Source: Blastobasis lacticolella
Taxonomy: Eukaryota; Arthropoda; Insecta; Lepidoptera; Blastobasidae
Assembly (NCBI GenBank): GCA_905147135.1
Contig: LR990052.1
Span: forward strand, 12,338,200 to 12,402,199
Length of the DNA stretch: 64,000 nucleotides
Direction: 5' to 3'
In this document: positions 52,901-62,524 of the stretch, piece after piece
Layout: each line of letters starts with the position of its first letter
Position numbering within the stretch: the stretch's first letter is position 1
The notes under the pieces: generated by a model
Database searches by the model: none
What the model saw: only the letters and a program-made list of their open reading frames with translations
Told to the model about the DNA's origin: nothing
Program-made: the position numbers and the translations under genes

Positions 52901-55400
52901 TCTAAAACACAAACAAACACATGCGTTGGTATGTGGTGTGGCAATATTTTTACGTTCGTCATTTCCTCATAACACTGACGATTGCTAAAAAAATTTGGAA
53001 TATTGAGACTCAGCACCTTCATTTCCGTTAAGAACTTTTTGTAGGGACTCTTCAACGCTCTCAAGTTGAGCTTGAACCTCTTCTGGCGTCGTAGTGTCAG
53101 CGATCATGCCTGTCGCATTCGCGTTCAAGTCGGGTTTCGTACCCAAATAGCACACGTGGACAATCCCATCAGAGGACATGGATACTATGCCTCCAGGTAA
53201 ATATCTCATGAAGCACCGCGATATAGATATCGCTGTGTGGAGCAAATCGCAGCTCCATAATAGCGCTGTTCCTTCGTATATGTAAAGTTTGGAATCGTCT
53301 GATGCCACCATTATTAACAGGCGGGCGCCAGGCTCTGTAACACAAGATAAAGAAATTACCCTTTAAAATCAACCTGTATTAGACCCAACACCTTCCTCAA
53401 GTTGGTACTTTGCAGAACCTGATACAGTGCGCAACCACGCTTCTTGGTAGATCTTTCTGAAAATTCTTTATAGGTAATCTTGCGTGGAAAGTGTGGATAT
53501 TCTTGTATTGTTCCTGATATAATATTGTACATCCTCACCATAATACCATCCAATGAGATAGGCAGAGAAGCAAGTAGGTATATAATCAAATTTGATAATG
53601 TACTTCATGAGTCCGTTATCCTGGAAACAACACAAGTGTCTCTCGCCCAGCGCAATTAAACTGGAGAAGTTGCTACTCGTCTGAAATGAAATAACCAATT
53701 TAATATTATATTCTACTTTTCGCAGCCAATGTTCAGTGTGCCATAAATGTTAACCTGGATAATTTGAACGGACGATATCTCCTCGCCGGCATTGTACAGC
53801 CACTGAGGTATGTTCTTCTTGTCTTGATTTAACTTCAACTCACTGAACTCTCGTAACTGTTGGTAGCTAAAACAGGAAGTCGTTTATTACCTAAGCTTCA
53901 AAATTGATTTTATTTGCTGTTTGAGGTTGTATATATATGTTGGATATATTACCTGTGTATCTCGAGTACCCAAGTCGGTTTGCATATGACAAAAGAGTCG
54001 TTGCTGGCTATGTACGCGACGGGCCCCGGGATTATGACGTCATTGAACGTATATACAAACAGCAACGTATCCTGGTCGAAGAAACTCAATGTGCCGTCTA
54101 GAGATTGGACACACACGAAATCTCTCGTTTTAATATTGCCAAATGGGCCGCAACATACGTTATAGGCTTTTCGAGTGAAGGAGTGTTTTAACACTTCCTT
54201 TAGTAGATTCTGTTCTCCTGTAAGGAAGTTAAGTCATTAGCCGGTTTCATGCAATTCGTTTCCGTCCACTATTCGTTATGACGTCCAGTAGCCGTATTCA
54301 CATTGGCTCGAAAATCGGATTCGGATACGGAATCGACAAAGGACCCCGCAAAAGTTCTTAAGAAAATGTGGTTTCAGTTAATTTTGATGAAATTTTCATA
54401 TGTTATAGAGAGTAGAGTTTCCGTGGAATCTATCGGGATTCTAAATAACAGTTTTCGAATCGATCGACACGGATTCGCCGCTTACGAATTTCGTGTCGAA
54501 TCGTTCGGAAACGGTTTCGAATCATTGTGAATACGGCTACTGATTGTTTAGATTAGGTAGAAGTAGAATAATCGGTAGAGCTGTAACGTGTGGCTTATTT
54601 TGGCTAGGCCATCATGTAATTCCGTATGTCTGTTAAACATAGTAAAGCTAACAATTATTGAAATTACATTTTACCTATGCACGTACCTACTTTGTTTAAC
54701 TTGATATATCTTTAAAATAAAATATTGACAAGTTCTGCTATTTTGTATATGAATTCGACAATTATTAAAAAGCTGTAAGATCTTTGACGCCATATTGATT
54801 TGACCAATTAATTGTATTTTAATGATGGCTTGAAACAAGTACCTACTGTACCACATGACAAGCAGGTACCTACTATGTAATTTGGGAAATTAATTATTTG
54901 ATCTGAATAGAGAAAAATAACGGGAAAATGTTGGCAAGTGTGTTGTGTTGTGTGAACTCGTGTGCCATTACATTCATACCGGCATCTGTGTGCCCTTCTT
55001 TTCTTCGTAACTTATAAATCGAGTAGCTATGTGGATGTAGCACTAATATCTCTCGATCTTCCGCGCCCCTAAAATAAAAAGGCTCATTATAGTTAGGTAC
55101 TTAATCAGTGCACTTATTACGAAGGCTAAATTCATGAACTGACACAGTAAACTTCCCGGTTTCTAGTTGCAAGATTGCTCCTTCCAACTCAGTTTCAAGC
55201 AGTATGGGCGAAACATTTTCCTCGTTGCTAGGTTTGTAAATTTTTAACAGGGTATCCTCACCAACTATTACACAGTCGCTCTCACTATGTGTATTGAATT
55301 TATCAACTTTCATACAACCGACATTCAAGTCTCCCTCCGCAGTTTCGCCACTACGCCATGTCTCGTTGGACCACCACTCTTTCACCTTAAATATAGACAT
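49902..55400 (-). CDS. BBS9: BBS9 / PTHB1, BBSome subunit
   Basis: Subunit of the BBSome, the coat that moves membrane proteins in cilia. Eleven exons (minus): 55114-55400, 54980-55068, 53953-54217, 53755-53866, 53539-53680, 53017-53334, 52422-52901, 52040-52350, 51268-51443, 50297-50426, 49902-50162. Total 2571 nt, all phases consistent: 856 aa (human 887). N-terminal propeller hallmarks: MSIFKVKEWW start, LQLETGKF, CCGPFG.IKTRDFVCVQSLDGTL.FF.Q, ALGERHLCCFQDNG, SSDGIVHVCYLGTKPDL. The middle part is Ig/platform-like. The C-terminal helical part includes QRQFTLIQKRLL and YQEWEESVTQALTYILNN. Two introns are short (115 and 71 nt). The exon 1 donor (AATAA|GTGCAC) is weak and least certain. The gene is convergent with OLA1 and divergent from the caspase. 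Confidence 0.93.
54286..54542. repeat. MITE-1, complete, in BBS9 intron 2
   Basis: 257 bp with TIRs: left CAGTAGCCGTATTCACATTG, right (inverted) CAGTAGCCGTATTCACAATG, continuing as (G/A)(C/T)TCGAAA. The interior is rich in CGAATCG/ATTCG inverted words, so the whole element can fold. A second, truncated copy is at 27151-27295. Confidence 0.85.
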
Positions 55401-55537
55401 GGTTTGCTGTTTATTTACTAGATTTACTGATACTGGGAAAGAATAAACAATCTATATGAATAATAAAACATATTGTAAATAATATAATGCTGTTATTAGA
55501 CGTGGTGTTCTATAGTGACTAGCTTGTGTGTACTTGG

Positions 55538-55551
55538 GTTACTATGGCAAC
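55538..55551. promoter_or_regulatory. RFX X-box upstream of BBS9
   Basis: GTTACTATGGCAAC fits every position of the X-box consensus RYYNYY-AT-RRNRAC bound by RFX factors, which drive cilium genes in animals. It lies 138 bp upstream of the BBS9 ATG in the divergent BBS9-caspase interval. Its position and match fit a functional site. Occupancy is inferred. Confidence 0.75.
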
Positions 55552-55628
55552 AGTATTCTCACAAGTCAAGGAAAATAGTCAGGTGGTCTGGATCTTGCTT
55601 TCGCCTGAATGACCTTGTTATTGTATTA

Positions 55629-55784
55629 TGCGCTTATTACACATTCCTAAATTCAGTGACTGAATTCAGAAGACTGTATTGCTCATAAAATAAGGTCCAT
55701 GAGCAATACATTCCACTTTGATTTGCTCTCACGCTTTTTGTTTCTGAATTCAGTCACTGAATTTAGGAATGTGTAATAAGCGCA
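55629..55784. repeat. MITE-5 with perfect 43-bp TIRs
   Basis: Left arm 55629-55671 and right arm 55742-55784 are exact inverse complements (tgcgcttattacacattcct + 23 more). A second inner inverted pair (gtattgctcat / atgagcaatac) lies in the 70-bp centre. No ORF. It lies 229 bp upstream of the BBS9 ATG, beyond the X-box. Confidence 0.85.
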
Positions 55785-56589
55785 ATAGACAGGATTTTAA
55801 AGAAATCCTTATTAAATCAAGACTTCCTCGTTATGTATAAAAAAAATGCAAAACAAATTGAGCGCGACAAATGTCAGTTGTCTTTTTGTATCAATAGTTT
55901 CCCTATTGGCGGCATGTTAGTTCCTTTTTAGTCTTTTTACGCCATATTCAGTATTATCATAGCCTCCTTCATCTTACTGAAAGAGGCTATGGTATTATCG
56001 TTGTAGCGCTCATTTATTTTGTATTTTTTCTCCAAATATGTAACCTAAAATAATACAGTTACAGCAGAGGGCTTTCGAAAAGTGTTCCTCGGGAGGTAAG
56101 ATCTTAATCTGTGCCCGAGGCGTACCTACATTAGAATTATCCAGGACATATAGGTACGCCAACACTGAAGCCGTTGTCAAAACAATCGTAGGCCATACTA
56201 ATCCTTTTCCGATTAATGTACGTGTTCACTAGAGTTCAGTCCTGAGCCCCTACCTACTTGTTATCGGACTAGATATCGGACAGAGCACAACGCAGCACAA
56301 CGCAGATCTCTGCGAAGCACAACGCAGATCTGTGCGAAGTTACGCGCCCGTCTGTCAGCCACTTTAGTGATCGAACTTCACTGAGTTCACGACGATATTT
56401 TTTACATTTTGGGTGTCTGATAAGCGAAACCCAATACTGTAAACAAACAACTCGAGCTCAAGCCATACCTACAATTTAAATCTGGCCACACTGTCACTCC
56501 TTTCCATTCACTTCGTTCATTTACTAATTTCCATTCATTATTTCATCATCAAAACTTTTATTGACTATCATCCCTCCATTTAAGTTTGC
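55785..56589. other. intergenic BBS9-caspase, no gene recognised
   Basis: AT-rich. A short imperfect repeat of 'gcacaacgcagatctctgcg' type lies at 56283-56338. No ORF of note. Confidence 0.5.
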
Positions 56590-56943
56590 AGCAGCGTTGC
56601 CAGATCGTACCTTTTGGTACGATTTACGTACTATTTGGCCGACTGTCGTACCTTTGGCGTACTTTGCTCCACATCGTACTATTTAGTACGTTTTAACAAA
56701 ATGCTAAATTTAGCTGAGGGGGGTGGTCACTTCACCTTTCCTGTCCGCGAAATACCGTAAAATAATGGAAGGAAGGGTTGATTTAAGCCACCGACACCAT
56801 TTTATTGACTAAAAATCGTCTAAAAGGCCGGTAAAATATAAGTAAAATACAGAAGATAAGGTGAATCGTAACTTTTTAGTCATTTTCGTACTATTTTAAG
56901 AGCCCGGACGTACTTTTTTAGAAACTACTGCTGGTAACACTGG
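56590..56943 (-). repeat. GTACGA-rich 354-bp element, copy 2
   Basis: Reverse complement of 25782-26135 over its whole length, with scattered substitutions. The G-run of copy 1 corresponds to 'ctaaaaggccggtaaaatat' here. It is non-coding and ends 326 bp before the caspase ATG. Confidence 0.75.
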
Positions 56944-57269
56944 TTTGCAGTGCGTGTGTGCAAAGAGTATAGAAACACGTGCGCGCGATTCGTGTTTCGT
57001 TCGTGGTTGTTTACAAAGGCGACTTTATAGACCCGCTCTTGAACTTTGTGTCCAGCTTGATAAAAGTAATAAAAACAATCTATTTGCAGTGCCGTTTTGG
57101 AATTTATTGTACTTAAAATAACATAATTTAACTCAAACTTTTTTCATAAAAACGACGTGTCTGCTAGGTGCAAATTTGTTTATTGCCGGTGGCGATTATT
57201 CAGTTTGTAAGGGGATTTCCCTGTGTGCTGTGAGGTTTTGGAATCTACAATTAACATCTATCAGTCAAG

Positions 57270-58106
57270 ATGTCGGAAGAATTTCAAAATAGTGGTTCTT
57301 GGGAAATAGAACAAAAAACAACTGGTGGTGTGATGGAACCGTTCAGTGTGATGCCTATACCCAGAAACGAACGCTATTATAACATGAGTCACAAGCATCG
57401 CGGAATGGCACTTATTTTCAATCATGAACATTTCGATATACATAGCCTGGAATGCCGAACTGGCACCAGTGTGGACAGTGATAATTTTGCCAAAATTCTC
57501 GAAGGGCTTGGTTTTACTGTAACTGTCTTGCAAGACTTGAAAGCTAACGAAGTAAAACAATACATTCATAATACTGCAGAAATGGACCACTCTGATTTTG
57601 ATTGTGTACTCATAGCAGTGCTGACTCATGGAGAGAAGGGGGGCACCCTATATGCTAAAGATACCCATTATAAGTCTGAAAGCTTGTGGCACTGTTTCAC
57701 TGATGATAAGTGCCCTACCCTTGCTGGTAAACCGAAGCTATTTTTTATTCAAGCCTGCCAAGGCGTTAAACTGGATGACGGGAAAACTCTCGTTAGTGAA
57801 ATAGATGGCCCTTCCAAGTTATCAATAATTCATGATGCAGATTTTCTGATAGCATTGTCCACGGTACCTGGATATATCGCTTGGAGAAACATCACCCGTG
57901 GCTCATGGTTCATTCAAGCGCTTTGTGAGGAATTGCGTCATTCTGGAACTGAGCTTCATATTTTGACTCTCCTGACTTTTGTGTGCCAGCGCGTGGCTCT
58001 AGATTGGGAGTCATACACCCCAGATGAACCAAGCCAACACCAACGAAAGCAAGTGTCTTGCATAATATCCACGCTCACTCGACTTCTAGTTTTTAAAAAT
58101 AAATAG
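57270..58106 (+). CDS. caspase-1-like effector caspase
   Basis: Cysteine protease of apoptosis (C14 family), single exon, 278 aa. NMSHKHRGMALIFNHEHFD opens the catalytic p20 domain. CRTGTSVDSD carries the S1-pocket Arg. The catalytic His120 is in LTHGE and Cys163 in FFIQACQG. EID|GPS at Asp179 is a plausible p20/p10 cleavage site. The p10 part has STVPGYIAWRN and RGSWFIQALCEEL, ending STLTRLLVFKNK. It closely resembles lepidopteran caspase-1 in order and length (usually about 290-300 aa). The N-terminal stretch of about 43 residues contains no Asp, so the usual prodomain cleavage site is absent. AATAAA (58098-58103) overlaps the last codons. The catalytic residues are intact. It could be a functional paralogue or a retrocopy. 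Confidence 0.92.
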   Translation: MSEEFQNSGSWEIEQKTTGGVMEPFSVMPIPRNERYYNMSHKHRGMALIFNHEHFDIHSLECRTGTSVDSDNFAKILEGLGFTVTVLQDLKANEVKQYIHNTAEMDHSDFDCVLIAVLTHGEKGGTLYAKDTHYKSESLWHCFTDDKCPTLAGKPKLFFIQACQGVKLDDGKTLVSEIDGPSKLSIIHDADFLIALSTVPGYIAWRNITRGSWFIQALCEELRHSGTELHILTLLTFVCQRVALDWESYTPDEPSQHQRKQVSCIISTLTRLLVFKNK

Positions 58107-58458
58107 TACCTAATTAAATACTAAACTGTGTTGTTTTGCTTCATATTCTTTAGACGACGTCTGTCGTCGTCCGACAGCTTAATGCTCATTGATTGGCAAT
58201 GTGGGAGTAGGTATATGATGTGTAGACACAAATGGTTGAAATAAATAATCTGAATGTCTCGTCATAAATAACAACCTAATCAGAGCTTGATCAGAGAAAA
58301 CCAATTTAGATTACCCCAAGGAAGCTTAAAAAGCCAATGTTGTTAATTTCTTACTTAAATGACGTGCTCTGTATCATTGACTACCCTACCTATTTATGTG
58401 CGCTAGTTGAAGACAATTTATCACCAATTGATAATAAAACTTTATTTAAATTAAATTT
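58107..58458. other. caspase 3' flank, nothing else seen
   Basis: AT-rich, no ORF or repeat recognised. Confidence 0.5.
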
Positions 58459-58730
58459 GCCGTGTGGTGTCCGGCAGAGTAGAATAGCATCAACCCCTTA
58501 CACGTGTGGGTGTCGTACGAGGCGACTAATGTTTTCGAGGCAAAAGATCTAAGCGCCTCCGTGGACTGGAAAATGGGCAGCAGCATTTTCCATTGTTGTG
58601 TTATAACACTGCGATCTCCAACCCGCCTGCCAGGCGTGGAGATTATGGCAATAACCTCCCTTTTTGTGGAAGAGGCCCTGGGTCCTGCAGTGGACTGTTA
58701 TGGGCTGTGATGATGATGATGATGATAATA
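58459..58730 (+). repeat. SINE-C reference copy
   Basis: 'gccgtgtggtgtccggcaga', 'gggtgtcgtacgaggcgact', 'aaatgggcagcagcattttc', 'ccaacccgcctgccaggcgt' and 'gtggactgttatgggctgtg', then (ATG)n and AATAA. The family has at least six copies here, all ending in GAT/ATG repeats. No pol III boxes were obvious, so the SINE label is tentative. Confidence 0.8.
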
Positions 58731-59443
58731 AAACATGTTTCTCCTCTGTTCACGATTTCTTCTTAGAAATAAGTAATGCCTGTTGTGTCTTCATATTTTA
58801 AATTTCTGTATGATATTTATTGTGTGCAATAAATTGTTAAATAAATTAATTAATTCTCAGTTAACTAACATTGAAATCTGCATATTTAAGAGCTTGCCAT
58901 TTGTGTGCAATGGTGACTGCTTCGGCGGAGGATGATTTCAACTTTTCTCCGAAAATCGGGACTGAGCCTGTCCCGCGGACATTGAATTTTGGGTTAAACC
59001 CCGGGGTTTATAACGTTCGTTATAACGTGGGTTATAACGTTCCGCCAAAATCAGGACGTCTGGCAACGCATTTTAAAAAATGAAGGGCTATTATCCAGTG
59101 GAATACCTATCATGAATTGCTGTGGTAAAGTCAACCTTGAGACGCTCTACACGTTGGTGCCCTCTGATTTAAAAGTCCCTAAGTCCACTTAGGGACTTTT
59201 GTAACTGGGCCCTTCAAATGTAAAAAGCATGTTTCGTGATCGTGTTTTCTTCTGTTCCAAATTATAATTTTACATTGACAGAAAAATGTCGTGAAGCGAT
59301 AGATACTGATTTAACTCAGTATGCTAAATCAGACGTGTAAATGTTAGATTTAATGTCTCACAACTGGTGATAAATGTAAAGTAGATATTTACTTCTAGAA
59401 TAAAGCTGTTTGTCTTGGGCGGCTCTCGCTTCACTCAGTAGGC
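58731..59443. other. intergenic with short tandem and palindrome
   Basis: 'ttataacgttcgttataacg' and a third TTATAACG near 59010-59042 form a small tandem array. 59171-59200 is a 30-bp palindrome with 14-bp perfect arms (aaaagtccctaagt / acttagggactttt). No coding signal. Confidence 0.55.
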
Positions 59444-59592
59444 CTAGCACAAATTGCTCTCGCGCGCGATAAGCGAATAAAAGTGCGACATAGGTATTGC
59501 TATATCTTTCGTCTTAGTATTGAGAGAAAGAGACAAACGCTCTCTCGCGGCGCGAACTTTGTCGCGGACACACTTGTGCTAGGGTCACAGGA
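59444..59592. repeat. MITE-like element with CTAGCACAA ends
   Basis: Left 'ggcctagcacaaattgctct' and inverted right 'gaccctagcacaagtgtgtc' pair over about 15 bp. The core is CpG-rich ('ctctcgcgcgcgataagcga', 'ctctctcgcggcgcgaactt'). No coding. Confidence 0.55.
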
Positions 59593-59705
59593 CTCTACAT
59601 AACTCCTGAGCTAAAACTCCCTCGCTATTTCGTTACACTCAGGATTCAATAGCCATAATAGAAGACACTGCTTTATTCCTTAGTGTATAATCTTCTGTTA
59701 TACAC

Positions 59706-59831
59706 CTACCACTCGCATCCACGCGGGCGCTCGCCTTCTAATGCTAGTCTTTTCTATCTCTAGCAACTTACCACGAGTGTGAAAGAGATAGATAGCGTAC
59801 GTGAGTGTTCGCGTGGATGCGAGCGGTTTCA
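59706..59831. repeat. MITE-3 with 26-bp TIRs
   Basis: Left 'ccactcgcatccacgcgggc' + GCTCGC, inverted right 'ccgctcgcatccacgcgaac' + ACTCAC. The core 'tagcaacttaccacgagtgt' and 'aaagagatagatagcg' is shared with 46400-46512. Confidence 0.75.
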
Positions 59832-59871
59832 AAAATAGGGCCCATATCCCATGCATATATTTTTATGTTAT

Positions 59872-59972
59872 ACGGCAGACAAACAGGCAAGCGGGCCACC
59901 TGATGGAAAGTGGTCACCGCCGCCTATGGACATCAGCAACACCAGGGAAGTCACCAATGCGTTGCCCGAAAA
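59872..59972 (-). repeat. LINE 3' tail fragment
   Basis: 'gcgggccacctgatggaaag', 'gtcaccgccgcctatggaca' and 'tcaccaatgcgttgcccg' are the reverse complement of the same 3' terminus as 16441-16550. 100 bp only. Confidence 0.7.
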
Positions 59973-60539
59973 TCTTCTTCCGAATATATCATATCATCTT
60001 TATATAGAATATAAATTTAATCATTAAAATCCCAATATCTATTGTTATCTACAATTTGCGCAAAAATTTACTTTAATAATAAGGTAACAAAGCAAGAGGC
60101 TAGAAAAAATTATTTCTATGGGCTAGATACGTTTTTTACTTTGTGTGCTAGAGCTCAAGCCATTCAATTTAAATCCGTCACACTCATGTCACTCCATTCC
60201 TTGCATTCGGTCTTTTAGCGGTATTTCAAATGAGGCGCTAATTTTTATCTTGTTCTTTGTATGAGATTGTCTAAAAATAATACAGTGGTGAAACAATGAT
60301 GTTGAAGTTGACTACTCATGCATACAAGAAATTTCCAATCTGTCATATTTATTCATCCTATTAAGTATTTAATTACAATAAAAAATGGTAAATGAATGAC
60401 TGAAGAACTTGTATTATGTACATTCGTTTTTATAGCTCTGAATTCAAGTCCTTTTTAGCCAATCAGTTCAAAAACAAGCATTCGTTCGTTTGCAGTGTTA
60501 CCAAATTGGGGGGTTTGCACAATTTTGGGGAAAATTTAA

Positions 60540-60933
60540 CATTCATAGAATAAGCACTTTTCCAGTAGGTATTGTCAGTTGGTTTCAAAAAGCATGCAAT
60601 AGATGGCGATCCCACAATTTTGGTATATATTTTTTAAATATGTATGAGTGTGGCAGTGATGTCATGCAGCCAACTAGTATAAACTTAAAAAAAAAGGTTT
60701 ATTTATATAAACATAGCTTTTAAAGATTAAAAGAAATGTAAAAAGTATTTATGTAAATAGGCACTATGTTTCATTTTAATACAAACCTTTTGTATTTGAA
60801 TTACATTCATTCTTTATCCTAGCGTCCATGAAACGAATTGTAATAATTGATTGAAACCTCTAAAATTGTTAAAATCTATTGATATGATTCAGTACAACGT
60901 ACCCAGTGTTTATATCCTCTTTGCTAAGTACGC
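60540..60933 (+). repeat. tandem duplication, unit 1
   Basis: 'ttttccagtaggtattgtca' + 'gttggtttcaaaaagcat', 'aaataggcactatgtttcat' and 'gtacccagtgtttatatcct' recur in the same order at 61163-61475. Non-coding. Confidence 0.75.
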
Positions 60934-60954
60934 GTGGATGATGCCCCTGGTGTT

Positions 60955-61142
60955 CTCTAGTGATACTCTTGGTGTTGCTAATGTCTATAGGCAGTGGTGA
61001 CCACTTTCCATCAGGTGGCCCGCTTGCCTGTTTGCCTACCGAATGACATAAAAAAAAATTGCAAACGTCCATAGGCTGCGGTGACTGCTTACCATCAGGC
61101 AGGCCGTAAGCTTGTTTGCCACCTTGGTGGTATAAAAAAAAA
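60955..61142 (+). mobile_element. two short LINE tails between duplicated units
   Basis: 60955-61060 ends 'ccgcttgcctgtttgcctac' + CGAATGACATA8-9 (same terminus as 25495 and 45490). 61062-61142 ends 'tgtttgccaccttggtggta' + TA9, like 23825-23912. Both have A tails at the right end. Confidence 0.7.
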
Positions 61143-61162
61143 CCTATTTCAAGCGATCTTTA

Positions 61163-61490
61163 ATAAGAAGTTTTCCAGTAGGTATTGTCAGTTGGTTTCA
61201 AAAAGCATCAATACATCCTACAATTCTGGTAATTTTTTTTAAATCTGTTTGATTTTGGCAGTGATATCAGGCAGCCATCTAATACTAAACCTAAAAATAA
61301 AATGTTTATTATAAATAAACATAACTTTTAAAGGTGAACGAAATGTACAAAGACATATTTATATGAATAGGCACTATGTTCCATTTTATTACAATATCTA
61401 AAATGGTTGAAAACTATTGATAAATACAATATTATCCAATACAACGTACCCAGTGTTTATATCCCCTTTGCTAAGAACCTTTTTCAAGCG
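61163..61490 (+). repeat. tandem duplication, unit 2
   Basis: The same word order as unit 1 at 60540-60933, diverged. Both copies of 'tttcaagcgat' (61146-61156 and 61482-61492) flank this unit. Confidence 0.75.
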
Positions 61491-61649
61491 ATTATCAATT
61501 ATCAAAATTGTCGGGCCACCATCTAGTGAGTGGTTAAGAATGCTTTAGATACCTATTGAAAAACTGCTCATTTAAGTATATTTTTGGTTATCTATTAATT
61601 TTTTTTATATTAAAACAAAAAATTTTTACACTAGTTATATATATTATAC

Positions 61650-61835
61650 TAGTGGACCCGGTGCGACTTCGTTCGCGTAGCGTTCTAACCTTACTAGTGT
61701 AGGGTAGTCCCTACCCCTAGTTCTACCCTACCCTACACCTGCCCTACACCTACCTTACACCTACCCTACACCTACCCTTCACCTACCCTACAACTACCTT
61801 ACACCTACTCAACATCTACTCTACAACTACTTACC
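61650..61835. repeat. CCTACACCTA minisatellite and repeat end
   Basis: About a dozen imperfect 10-11-bp CCTACACCTA units at 61725-61830. The preceding 'ggtgcgacttcgttcgcgta' recurs at 32820-32840 ('ggtgcgacttcgtttgcgtg') followed by 'cctacaccctatccaacacc'. The minisatellite is therefore an expanded part of a dispersed repeat. Confidence 0.75.
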
Positions 61836-61857
61836 CTTTTTTTCTTGTTTATAAACC

Positions 61858-61930
61858 TTCAGTCACCTGAATGTGCAGGTTTCATCAGGATGTTTTTCCT
61901 CACCGTAACAGCATCGGTTAAAATTTAACT
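61858..61930 (-). repeat. SINE-B fragment
   Basis: 'cagtcacctgaatgtgcagg' and 'aacagcatcggttaaaattt' match the SINE-B middle in reverse complement. Confidence 0.6.
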
Positions 61931-62520
61931 TATATATATCTTAAGATTTTGAGTTATAAAAAGTGTAACTAACAAGACTTTCTTTTATATATACATATAG
62001 ATACTTATATTCATTATCCTAATAAAAAAATTAAATTATTAAAATCTATGTTCTCTGCTCTGTTCTTCACATGCAGCACGATATGTTGGGAATATAAATC
62101 CTCGTTCTTCGATGAATGTCTGTCCCAAATAAGATCATTTGAAAACAACCATTGTGATTTTGTTACAAAAAATAATAGTATAGAAAGTATCTTATGTCCG
62201 TTTTCTGGTTCTAACCTACCTCCCAGCAAATTTTTAGCCAAATCGGTTCACCCGTTCTTGAGTTATATAAATTGTAACTAACACGACTTTCTTTTATATA
62301 CATAGATTTATAAATTTTGAATTAATTACGACCAACAACGGGATGATGTCCAAAACCGGTCTCAATTAAATAATAGTTTATAACCGTAATAACTTACAAG
62401 TTTCCTACTTATTAAAAGGTGTTTCAATCTATAATACAATGGAGTACCATCAAATATGCACAACACGATGTGTAATTATTTTATAATTTTTTTATGTAAG
62501 TATTAAAAAGTAGGTAAATG
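61931..62520. other. unclassified repeat-like DNA
   Basis: 'ttttagccaaatcggttcac' + CCGTTCTTGAGTTATA near 62235 is a phrase typical of dispersed lepidopteran repeats. Overlapping 75-77-codon ORFs on both strands at 62014-62281 are not protein-like. Confidence 0.35.
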
Positions 62521-62524
62521 TTAT

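Noticed and set aside
52985..53064. Apparent frameshift in BBS9 between two overlapping minus ORFs
   Set aside because: A 115-nt intron (donor after 53017, acceptor tgttttag before 52901) joins NGNE to DADGPYPIDQ in phase and gives the family sequence. No frameshift is needed.
57261..57629. 122-codon minus ORF
   Set aside because: Antisense shadow of the caspase coding exon.
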